A stretch of 64,000 nucleotides of DNA from the NCBI GenBank assembly GCA_938743325.2, contig OW568869.1, positions 310,001 to 374,000 of the forward strand, read 5' to 3'. Below the pieces are notes generated by a model that saw nothing but the letters and a program-made list of their open reading frames with translations, was not told where the DNA came from and ran no database searches. The translations under genes and the position numbers were made by a program. Shown here piece after piece: positions 18,115-27,467 of the stretch. How positions within the stretch are numbered: the first letter of the stretch is position 1; every line of letters starts with the position of its first letter. The DNA comes from Pycnococcus provasolii. Taxonomy: Eukaryota; Chlorophyta; Pseudoscourfieldiophyceae; Pseudoscourfieldiales; Pycnococcaceae.

Positions 18115-19053
18115 TTACACTACGCGAGCGATTCTGCTGAGGAGTTCCTCCTTGTCGCCACTCTCCTTCATCTCCAAATCCTCACAGATAACTCGCAGCG
18201 TGTCAGATTTCAACCGGCGCAAAAATGATAGCACAGGTCCATCATCACTCTCGGGCATCAACTCGCGCTTTGCTTTTTTTGCCGGCGAGGGCGCCACATC
18301 GCATGTGGGCTCGCGCGCCTGCGACGGCGTGCCAGTAATGTCAATGACATCCCCACGTTTCAGCGCGTCGTCGAAGCGGCGTGCTTCCACCGTTCTTTGG
18401 GTGAGTTCGCAGACGACGTCGACGTCGTCGTCGTTGTCAGGTGCGTGAGTGGCTGCGGCGGCGGGAGCGGCGGCACCACCAACTGGTTTGCCGTCCAGGT
18501 CCTGCAGCTCGAGACCGGCCGCATCAGCGGCTTTGCGCACGACGTTCCACAAGACGTCGATTCCGTGCGACGTGTGTACATTTTTCGTGCTCAGCCACCA
18601 CACCCTCGCCTCCGGGTCCCAACGGAAGTGGGCCTTTTTGAGGTCTTCTTTAAGCGCGAAGCCTTTCTCAATCACAAAGCGGTCATCGCGTACACCCGCC
18701 CGAACAAAGGTCGCTTCCGCGCGCGACGGCGTCTCAGGCTGCGGCTGTTGTTGAGCTGCTGTTTGCTGTCGTGAGGGAGTCGCTGGAGCACGTGATGGAC
18801 CGGAGTCGCGAGTCTCTTCGTGGAACGGTATCGAGATTTCTGCGCACAGATTCCTAATGTCACTCAGCACACTTTGCATTTGGTATGTTGGAATCGGCTT
18901 CGCCCATGCCTTTAAAGGCGCTTCCCACTTGAACCCGAACGCCTTGAGTGCGTCCTTTATTGGGTAGCAGTCCAATACAAAGAGCGTCCCCTCTTCGATG
19001 GAAGCACGTACAGGACGAGGCGGAAGCGACGAGCGCAAGTCCCCACCAGACAT
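18115..19053 (-). CDS. Protein with two DUF5710-like repeats and a C-terminal SAP-like motif
   Basis: A 312-residue protein, start chosen at the ATG 19051-19053; a longer frame would add a hydrophobic Cys-rich leader that looks like antisense of the upstream region. Two similar segments, near residues 20-50 and 130-165, share the pattern F-V-(L/I)-x8-10-(K)D-L/A-K-x3-F-(K/R)W-(E/D)(A/P)-x3-A/V-W. This resembles the short DUF5710-type module that ends in a Trp-rich strand. After an acidic spacer come residues 278-312, LRRLKSDTLRVICEDLEMKESGDKEELLSRI, a good match to the SAP helix-extended-helix DNA-binding motif. A nuclear DNA-associated role is inferred from SAP. Confidence 0.65.
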   Translation of the reverse strand: MSGGDLRSSLPPRPVRASIEEGTLFVLDCYPIKDALKAFGFKWEAPLKAWAKPIPTYQMQSVLSDIRNLCAEISIPFHEETRDSGPSRAPATPSRQQTAAQQQPQPETPSRAEATFVRAGVRDDRFVIEKGFALKEDLKKAHFRWDPEARVWWLSTKNVHTSHGIDVLWNVVRKAADAAGLELQDLDGKPVGGAAAPAAAATHAPDNDDDVDVVCELTQRTVEARRFDDALKRGDVIDITGTPSQAREPTCDVAPSPAKKAKRELMPESDDGPVLSFLRRLKSDTLRVICEDLEMKESGDKEELLSRIARVV

Positions 19054-19213
19054 GCCCAAAGTGCAAAAAAAAAGTAAAATCACAAACAGACGCGCAAAAC
19101 AAGGGGGCCAAGCACAACAAAGGCCAAAAGGGAAACAACACAATAGTTAGAGTACTGTACCGAACACGCGCACTGTATTGTACAGTATGGGGATAAACGA
19201 AAATGGGTAACAA

Positions 19214-19254
19214 CAACCCTAATCCTAATCCTAACCCTAACCCTAACCCTAACC
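19214..19254. repeat. Interstitial CCCTAA repeats
   Basis: Six to seven consecutive units, the first two as TCCTAA and the rest exact CCCTAA. They lie in the divergent promoter between the SAP-like gene (start 19053 -) and the transporter (start 19330 +). Confidence 0.95.
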
Positions 19255-19329
19255 GGAGCTCCGTCTTAACGAATCACTTCACCAAAACGTGTTTGTGTTT
19301 GTGTTTGTGTTTGGTGGTAATATCGCAGT

Positions 19330-20558
19330 ATGGCGCTGATGCACGCGATTAATGTTAATGGCCTTCAACCTCTTGTGGCCTTTCCTAGCCACGTCAGAAC
19401 GTCTTCAGGCCTGAGTTCTCTGGCCGGAACAACAGGGAATCGAGCGTGGGGGTGGCCCATGCAGCGCACAACCTACCTCCTGTGCTTGTTCGTGGGAGTA
19501 CTCGTCGGCGCGGTGGGCATGTCCACGGCGCAAGAAAGCGTCTTTCGTTCACCCGGATTCAAACTAGCCAACCTCGTCAGCCTCGGATGCACGACCATGT
19601 ACGCCATGTGCGCGGCAATCAATATCGCCGTGACTTCAAAATTCCAGAGAAGAGGGTCGCTCAAGGACTACTGCGCGCTCGCGTGCCTAACGTCTGGTGG
19701 CATGTTTTTCACAAACCGCGCCATGCTCTCTGTCAGCTACTCAGCACGCATCATGTGCAAGAGCTGCAAGTGAGTTCCCTCTTGTCTTCACCGTCTTTTT
19801 GTTTTGTTTTTGGACTCTGCCGTTGCCGACACCCTCTAACCTCCAATTAACCACCGATACGAAACAGAGTTGTTCCCGTGATGCTCGCTTCCGCTTTCTT
19901 TGGCAACGCGCGCCTGACTGTGCGCGATGTTCTGTGCGGCGTGGTGATGACACTTGGTGTCACCACCTTCCTGGCCGGTGATGCCAAGGCTATCGCCAAA
20001 GTGAAGGGCTCGAGCGTTGCGTCGGACATGGCAGTGGGTGTGAGTCTGCTTTTAGTTGGACTTACGTGCGACGCCTGCGCCGTCAACTTCGAGGAGCGGC
20101 GATTCTTCCGCGCCAATCCACCGACATCCGCGCCAGAGGTTGCCATGTACTCGAGCTTAATTGGCACCTGCATTACGCTTGCAATCGTCATCGCACAAGG
20201 CGAGGTGCAGGCGATGGGCGCATTCGTGGTGGCGGAGCCTCTCGCTGTGGCGAAGATCTTTCTAGCTGGCGCGTTCGGCTATGTCAGTCTGGCGTGCATC
20301 CTGCTACTTGTTCGCGACTTCGGCTCGACGAACTGTGAGGTGGTTAAGACGATGCGCAAGGTGCTCCAGACTGCGTGCTCCTTCTTCTTCTTCCCGCGCC
20401 CGATTCACGCCAACCACGTCATCGGCGTCGTCGCCGTTCTCTTGGCGACGCTCACCTTGTATACCGGCAAGTCTCGTCCCAGCTGCGCTGAAAAGCCCGA
20501 GGCTTCCGCCAAAGCCGGCGCCGGCGATGCTTCGATTGAGGTTGACTTTCCCTCGTAA
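19330..20558 (+). CDS. SLC35B/UAA-type nucleotide-sugar or PAPS transporter
   Basis: Multi-pass Golgi/ER transporter of the UAA (SLC35B) family, which exchanges nucleotide sugars or PAPS. Exons are 19330-19769 and 19868-20558; the 98-bp intron starts GTGAGT and splits a Lys codon. The spliced protein has 376 residues and about 10 hydrophobic segments. The join gives SARIMCKSCKVVPVMLASAFFG, which corresponds to the highly conserved KS(S/C)K-(V/I)-(I/V)PVM segment of SLC35B members. Other matching parts are the NFEER loop and the terminal FFFFPRPIHANHVIG. The first 40 residues are not family-like and may include a targeting extension. Substrate cannot be told from sequence; a PAPS-type transporter is my best guess. 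Confidence 0.85.
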
Positions 20559-20881
20559 TGGACGCGCGCACGCAACAGAGCTAGAATGCGACCAACCACC
20601 CTTGTACCTGTAAGAATAATACTATAGACGTTCGTATTTCATCTCACCAACGCTAGTCAAGCGAGTCAAGCCACTGACCTGTGGCGACTGTGAAAGAGCT
20701 GTCATCAGCGTCGCCCGTGTTGACGACGCCGACGGGCTCGACGAGCAGAATGCGCGCCTCCCTGGTCGGCGTCGGCCTCCCTGGTCTAACCGACCAACCC
20801 CGAGTTTAAGCCACGTCCCAACCCGCTGAGAGACATGGCCGCTATGTAGACATGGTATTTACAGCAAGAATAAATTATGTT
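20559..20881. other. Short intergenic region between convergent genes
   Basis: Contains a GTCGGCGTCGGCC run near 20766 and no other visible structure. Confidence 0.5.
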
Positions 20882-21516
20882 TTACTCATCATCAACGTCG
20901 TCTTCGTCGTCGTCGTCGCCGCCGCCGTCGGACCTATCGGCATCGCTGCCGCCGCCTCCATCGCTTGGGGCCGTATCGTAGTCGTCGTCATCGTCGTCAC
21001 CCTCTTCCAACCAGTCTCCATCACGATTTGCGACAAAGGCGAAGTGTGCACGCGCTCGACTGGTCGTAGGCGCCGATTCCAACGAGGCGTCCGAAGCAAC
21101 TGCCACGGCAGGTGACGATTCGGCCTCGGCCATCGCGGCAGCCGCCGCAGCGGCTCTTGTTGCCTTGGCGAGTGGAGCCGCAAGGGAAGCCAGTGGCATA
21201 TCAAAGTCGAGGCTGCTGAGCGGGGCAAGCGTTGGCGCCGAGGGAATGTTTTCGAATTCCAGAGGTTCAGGTGAAGATGGCGTCGGCGGCGTTGGCGGGA
21301 GGCCACTGCCATCGCGACTGGCACGTAGCATGCGCGGCGGCGTGGCTGGGAGAGGGGGGAGTTGGCGCAGTGGCTGAGCGGGAAAGAGTGGCAGTGCAAG
21401 ATGAGCATGTGGAGGTGCCGGTGAGAGCGGTGGTGGCGGCTGAACTTTTGCATGTGCACTGCCGAGCTGAGATGCTTCAATGCTTTCCCTCGGTGTTTTG
21501 ACCGCCTCAGCCTCGC

Positions 21517-21569
<53 letters not shown>

Positions 21570-24500
21570 ACGTCGCCGTCGTCATCTTCCTGCAGCTCTG
21601 GATTGACCTCTTGACCTTGCGTCGCGGCAGAGATTGCTAAAATCTCAAGAATTCTTTCCTCCAGCGAGCTAACTGGCGCGATGGCTTGCAGGTCCTGCCC
21701 GGCATTGACATTAGTTCCCAACGCAGTCGCTGGCGCGGCAATCGTGCTTTCTACTGGCTCTGGTGCATTGCGAATCGTCGTCGGTGGCACAGGTGGAACA
21801 GCAGCATGCTGTGGCGAGGGTGCATTACGAGCGGACGGCAGCGGGGATGTAGAGGCGTCCTGAGCAGATGCGGGAGCCTCGCGAGCCGTTGTAGGCGGTG
21901 GCGAGGTGGTCGCGTCCTGAGCTGCCGGCGGAGTCGCAGTCATAGTACTTTTTTGAGCAGATGCGGGAGCCTCGCGAGTCGTTGTAGGTGGCGGCGAGGT
22001 GGTCGCGTCCTGAGCTGCCGGCGGAGTCGCAGTCATAGTACTTTTTTGAGCAGATGCGGGAGCCTCGCGAGTCGTTGTAGGTGGTGGCGAGGTGGTCGCG
22101 TCATGAGTCGCAGGTGGTGGTGAGGTTGTCGTGCTTAGAGTCCGCGTTGTTGATTCATGAAGTGTCGACGGTTGAGATGTCTTAGACAACTCATCCTTCG
22201 ATGCCAACGAAGTCACCCGCGGTTCCTGCCTCTCCTCGTTCTGCACTTGTGGTGCATCTGCTGTCGCATGCTCATCTTTTGAAGGATTAGATGCGCATTC
22301 GGGCGGCGGTACGTTGTTCTCATCCTTCTTCGGTGCTGCAGTAGTGCGCTCACGCACCACATGCGGCATGACACGGCGCCGTTTCGCCGCCGTGGGTTGA
22401 GGAGTCGATTCTTTCGGTTTCGGTTTCTGCGGCTTTCGCTTGTACAAGCGTTCCACCCAGGATGGAGGTGGAGGTGGCGGCGGCTTGCTCCCATCGTCTG
22501 CTTTCGCCGTGTCGCGTGCTGGCGGAGGACCCCAACGTGGTCGCACAGGCGGCGACGCAGTTCCCTTTTGACTCGGTTGCGATGTTGACGGTGGCATGTT
22601 TGGCGAAATGGGTTCTGCCCCCTGCTCCTTGCTCACTGCAGGTCCGATCGCACGTGCCGTCCTCGTTGACGTCGCCTTCTGTTGAGGGTCCTCGTTTGCT
22701 GATGGCGGCGCCGGCACCGCTGGTGTCGAAGCCATTCTCGCAAGCACGCGCGAAACGGTAGCGGCGGCACCCTCCTCGACCCTTGCCGCTTTCGATGCGA
22801 GAACCAGTCGGTGCTTGATATTGCGCTGCACAACAGGTCGCGCAGCGGCGATGCGCCGTCGCACTTCATCGCCTACATTTGTAACGGGCCACTCTTCCTC
22901 CTTGTTATCACCACGGCGTCCACCGCGGCCTGGCTCAACCGCATCGCCCACGGACGCGGCGTCAACACCAGCCTCCCAGTTCACAGTGCGCCATTGACGT
23001 CGCATAGCCTCAAGGTCATGTCGTGCACGATGCACGTCGAAACCATCATCTGGCAATCCCAAGCGCTCTGAGATTGGCGCTATCGCCGTCTGTGGAATGG
23101 CCGACTTGTCGAGCAGCCTTCGGAGTTTGTCTTGAAAGGCGGACTCCTCTTCCAACGAGAAGAGAGCGCGCGCGGCTTGCTTCTGAGGCTGTGCACGATT
23201 TGGATGCATCGCCTCAGCTAGCTTCATCGTATGACGAGCTGTCTCGCCAATAGCCCCCGGCAAATACTTTTCACTCTCGGCACCCAATGGCTGTGATGGC
23301 AACGAATCCGGTACTGGCTGCTGCTGCTGCTGTGACGATGAAGGCGGCGGCGGTGGCGGCAGCGTTGGCGTAGTTGGCGCATGAACATCCTCGTCGCCGC
23401 CGTCGTCTCCCAACTCGTTATGATGTGGCGATGATTTGTCCTTCTTTCCGACAAGCTCGAGAAGATTTGCCAGCTGTCTCTTGAGATCTGCAGTATCGTC
23501 GCGGACTTTTGCGAGAAGTTCAGCATGGGCATCATCGTCCCCGCCTTTCTTTGCCGACGTCACGGTGACACGGGGCGATGCGAGATTACGCACGAGAATG
23601 CTCTCATTCTGTGGCATTTGCGGGGGTGGTGCTGGCGACGACTGTTGTCGTGGCATGGGTGGCGGTGGAGGCGGCAGCTGCGATAAATCTTCTTGGTAAT
23701 TTGTTTCGATCTCATCTTCGTCGTCGTGCTCCTCGGCTTCAGCTTCTCGACTCTGATTTGTACTATCATGCTCGTGCTCATCATCTTGTCCTGGCGATCC
23801 GATGAGGAGTCCATCGTTGGCGGCGACGAGGAATTCGACACCACCTTCACTGACGGACGATGATGGAATTTCCGAAGCTCGTTCCGAGGTTTTCTGCTGC
23901 GTCTCCTGCTTCCAGTCGTCCAGCGAAAGGCGCACCACGTCGCTCGCAGCTTCCCGCTCTTCGCCGTCGCCGTCGTCTTGTTCACCCGCTTGCCGTCTTG
24001 CAGATAGATCTTCTTGCGCAACGTCGTCGTCGTTATCGTTGTCGCACGAAACACGCAGCGCCCATACAGCTTCCTGCTCCTGCTCCTCCTGCTCCTCCCC
24101 TGGGTTCTTCGAAGGTGTCGATATCCCTTCTGCAGACTCGACTTCTTCCACGACATCGTGCACATACCCCACAGCACGGCAGATGTATGCTAGCGCCGCC
24201 TCTTTTGCTCGTCCAGTGACGTGTGCACGTTCGAGTTGGTGCGCGACGAGATCTTTCACCTGCGTCGCGTGCAGCGGCTTGCTGGCCGCATCGCACGCTC
24301 GCAGTGCAGCTTGCATGGCCCTCTCAGTATCTCTTCGAATGTCGCGGCCGCCGCTTCCATCCTCATCCTCCCGTTCGTCTGAGCCGTAGAAGCCGTCGGA
24401 GTGTTCAACCCCACTTTCGTCCAGGGAGGTATTGTCCAAAGTGTCATCCTCGTGGCCATCATCCTTCTTAACATACGCGAGCCATGCAGAGTGCGCGAGA

Positions 24501-24739
24501 ATCTGTGAGTGTTGTAGCTTAGCTTCTCTAAGTTTCGCACGTTCTTCTAAAAGGAGACGTCTCCACGTCGTTTGGTTGGATAACACCAAGTCGTCCCACT
24601 CTGCATCCCATGACAACTCATCGGCATTGTCCCTTAAAAGACCACCAGAAGAATTAGGAGCAGAATGAGAAGCCGATGTTAAGGATGCGGCATACTCCAT
24701 TTGAAAACGCATATGCTCGACACGCAACTTGTCCACCAT
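20882..24739 (-). CDS. Large disordered Pro/Asp-rich protein with 93-bp internal repeats
   Basis: A 1285-residue protein with no enzyme motif I can recognise. The first 100 residues are helical (LLLEERAKLREAKLQHSQILAHSAWLAYVKK). The middle contains many Pro runs and a more ordered part at about 505-700 with FSLEEESAFQDKLRRLLDKSAIP and related helices. Residues about 875-960 carry three near-identical 31-residue repeats of the TTSPPPTTTREAPASAQ type, encoded by a 93-bp minisatellite (21861-22120). A run of Asp from ATC codons (21518-21570) follows. The C terminus is acidic. Pro runs and charged helices suggest a scaffold, but this is only an impression. Confidence 0.65.
21518..21570 (-). repeat. 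ATC trinucleotide run coding poly-Asp
   Basis: About 17 consecutive ATC triplets on the + strand, read as GAT (Asp) on the coding strand. Confidence 0.95.
21861..22120 (-). repeat. In-frame 93-bp minisatellite
   Basis: The sequence TGAGCAGATGCGGGAGCCTC recurs at 21861, 21954 and 22047, exactly 93 bp apart. Copies differ at only a few sites, so the expansion is recent. The third copy is partial. It lies inside the 1285-residue gene and preserves its frame (31 codons). Confidence 0.95.
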
Positions 24740-24860
24740 ATCTTACTTGGTTAATACTTGGGAGGACAAACAAAAACCAAAACCAAAAAAGGAAAAAGGA
24801 AAAATGGGCGAACTGCGAAATGAAATGGCGGGAACGGGAAAAGACGAAAGCAGGCGGGGT

Positions 24861-24951
24861 GGATTAGGGTTCGGACTTTAAGGTTAGGGTTAGCTGGATT
24901 AGGGTTAGCTGGATTAGGGTTTTAGGGTTAGGGTTAGCTGGATTAGGGTTT
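24861..24951. repeat. Interstitial TTAGGG repeats with a GTTAGCTGGATTAGGG higher-order unit
   Basis: Eight TTAGGG units. Several are joined as TTAGCTGGATTAGGG, giving a second-order repeat. The array ends 11 bp before the start codon of the small membrane protein and lies 120 bp from the divergent start at 24739. Confidence 0.95.
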
Positions 24952-24962
24952 CGTTTGGTATC

Positions 24963-25391
24963 ATGGACTACTTTGGTTCGAACGGGTTTTCTCGCTCGTT
25001 GTTTTTAGGGTTGGTTAAAACATGGGCGCTGCTTCCATTTCGGCATCTCGTTTTCCATTCCTGCGGATTTTCGTTTGGTCTTCTTCTCCTTGTCATACGC
25101 AGCAGCCTTCCCGAAGTAGTTCTACAGTACAGTCGTGCGCGCGGTAATTGGATTGTGTTTGTGGCTGATATATATATGTCTCTTGGTGATCACACCAAAG
25201 CAAGTGGCTTCCACCCCGCGTTCAACAAAGCGTTAGAAAACGTTCCGTTCTCTCTCAAAGATATCACAGTCTCCGTACTTGCCGTGCTTCTCTTCCTACC
25301 CGTCGTCTATCTTCTCCACCATACTGTCGTTTCCATACGCGACACCCTGACGTCGCTCACTGGCACTGGAAAGAAGAAAAAAAATACCTAA
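24963..25391 (+). CDS. Small two-span membrane protein with KKxx tail
   Basis: A 142-residue protein starting at an ATG only 11 bp after a TTAGGG array. Two hydrophobic segments stand out: residues about 27-47 (FHSCGFSFGLLLLVIR) and about 100-123 (ITVSVLAVLLFLPVVYLLHH). The last residues are KKKKNT, so the C terminus has Lys at -3 and -4, the dilysine pattern of ER-retrieved membrane proteins. No family is recognised. The next gene starts 91 bp downstream on the same strand. Confidence 0.6.
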   Translation: MDYFGSNGFSRSLFLGLVKTWALLPFRHLVFHSCGFSFGLLLLVIRSSLPEVVLQYSRARGNWIVFVADIYMSLGDHTKASGFHPAFNKALENVPFSLKDITVSVLAVLLFLPVVYLLHHTVVSIRDTLTSLTGTGKKKKNT

Positions 25392-25482
25392 CCTGGTTTG
25401 CAGGGGAACAGAAAGAGTGAAAGAGAGAGAAGAGAGAGAAGAGAGACGGTGAAAGAGACTTGCGATTGTTTATAAGAATTCG

Positions 25483-26670
25483 ATGACGGCGTGTATCTCC
25501 GCGTTCGCGGTGATGTCCTTGCGAGGGGACGTGCTTGTCTCACGCGACTTCCTCAGCGACGTGCCACGAACCGCTCTGGAGACGTTCTACCGATTCTACA
25601 CGTTCTGGCAGCAGGAGAATGCAAACAACGTCGAATTTCAAGACCAACCGCAAGCGCCCCCGTGCTTCGACGTCGACGGCGTGCACTACTTCTCAGTTTC
25701 CAAGTCTGGACTCATATTCGTCGCCACATCAAGGTCGAACGCAAGCCCCTCGTTTGTTCTCGAGTTTCTCACGCGAGTCAGCCGCGCCATGGCAGACTTC
25801 CTAGGCACCCTCAACGAGGAGAGCGTCAGGAGGAACATGGTGCTCGTTTATGAACTGGTCGACGAGATGGTGGACTTTGGATATCCGCAGCTCACTTCCA
25901 CTGAGGCACTCAAGGCGTACGTTCTGTCACAGGCGAAGGCGCCATCCCAAGGCTCGTCGGGTGCTGCCAGCGCGAATGGCATGTCAGGTCGCCCAGGCGC
26001 AAGAGGGGCGGGTATGCCTTCTGGAGGCCCTAGCCAAGGTGCGGCGGCACTGGCGGCAGCCACAGGAGTTTCGAACACGGACGGCGTGGGTGGGGCAGCA
26101 GCAGCCGCGGGTGGCTCTGGCCGCGACGAGATTTTCGTCGACGTCGTGGAGAAGATCTCGCTCACGTTTAACGCGAGTGGTAGCCTCGTGGCGAGCGACA
26201 TTGACGGCGCGATTCAGGTGCGCAGTTTCCTGAATGGGAAGCCGGAGATCCGCCTTGCATTGAACGAGGACCTATCCATTGGCGGGCGTGGCGGCTCGCC
26301 GTTCGCCAACGACTACGCGTACGCCGCCGGAAGGTCCCCCATGGTGATGCTGGACGACGCCAACTTCCACGAGGCGGTGAACCTCGATCACTTCGAGCGC
26401 GAGCGTATTCTAACGCTTAATCACCTCCCGGAGGGTGAGTTCACGCTGATGAATTACCGATGCAGCAACACCACGATGATCCGCCCACCGTTCCAGATGA
26501 GTGTGAGCGTCTCTGAGGCGTCGTCGTACTCGGTGGACCTCATCGTCACGCTCAAGGGCGACTTTCCAGGCAAGCTGCACGCGACGAACGTGTGCGTGCA
26601 GATTCCCGTGCCCAAGGCTGTTTCTAAGGCGACGGCACGTCCTATACCGCTCGAAACGATAGGTGGAGGA

Positions 26671-26702
<32 letters not shown>

Positions 26703-27096
26703 AATGCAGGGTCTTGGCGCACTCTTTGGCCGGCGGTCGGCTGCGGACGTGGCGGAGGCGAACCTGAAGAGCGTCGTGGCATCGACGGGTCAGACGACCG
26801 ACTACAGCGACCGCGAGAAGGTGGTGACGTGGTCGTTTGCGAAGCTTCCCGGCGATACGGAGCACCGCCTTCTCGTGCGTCTGAGCTTGTCAAACAACGC
26901 GCAGACGAACGTTCGCCGCGAGTGCGGCCCGGTGAACTTGACGTTTACGATCCCGATGTACTCGACGAGCAAATTGGGTGTTCGTTCTCTGCACGTGACT
27001 CGTCCTTCTGCAGGTTTGGGCAAGCCTGACGCCCCTGCCCCGTATCGTTGGATCCGGTACTTGACGAAGGCGACGAGTTACGTGTTTCGTTTGTGA
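25483..27096 (+). CDS. AP4M: AP-4 complex subunit mu
   Basis: Medium subunit of the AP-4 adaptor, which sorts membrane cargo at the trans-Golgi network. It has 537 residues. The N-terminal longin-like domain (residues 8-150) has LRGDVLVSRDF, FDVDGVHYFSVSKSGLIFVATSR and NMVLVYELVDEMVDFGYPQLTSTEALKAYV. The mu-4 pattern (VDGVxYFxVKxxGLxFVATTR) fits AP-4 better than AP-1 to AP-3. A Gly/Ala-rich linker (about 155-220) leads into the mu homology domain with EIFVDVVEKISLTFNASGS. Two insertions make it longer than typical AP4M (about 450): the linker and a Gly run encoded by GGC repeats (26663-26701). No intron is seen. Confidence 0.9.
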
Positions 27097-27467
27097 AACA
27101 AGTACATACATAGATCAAAATTAAAACATGACATGTATGTTGTTGTGATGTGACCTCCTACCTACCCTACCTAAGCTTAGTCGTACTCTTAACCACTCGT
27201 GACCGTTTCTCGAATTCCAAAAAGACTCTCCAACCCCGAACCACCAAACAGCCTGTGGGGGAAGAGGTGTCCCCCACGGGCACATAAAGGTGTAAAGTCC
27301 CCTATTAGGTCTTGGTCCCCCCACCCGACACGGTCTTGAATGAGGGGTGGTGGGGGAAGGAAGGGGTATCCCCCCCGGGGCTCCCCCGGGTCCCGGGGGT
27401 TTTTCTCCCTTCCGCCCTTCCGCCGCCGGGCTCGCCGTTCGCTCCATCCCCCCCCGCCTCGTCAATA
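27097..27467. other. eIF3b upstream region, C/G homopolymer-rich
   Basis: Contains C-runs and mixed CCCGGG blocks at 27368-27400 and a GGGGTATCCCCCCC motif at 27362-27376. No gene is seen. The frame of eIF3b extends upstream to about 27312 without a stop, but the composition there is not protein-like. Confidence 0.5.

Noticed and set aside
27312-27467. In-frame upstream extension of eIF3b
   Set aside because: It would add 52 Pro/Gly-rich residues from homopolymer DNA and its first codon is GTG; the ATG at 27468 gives the family length.
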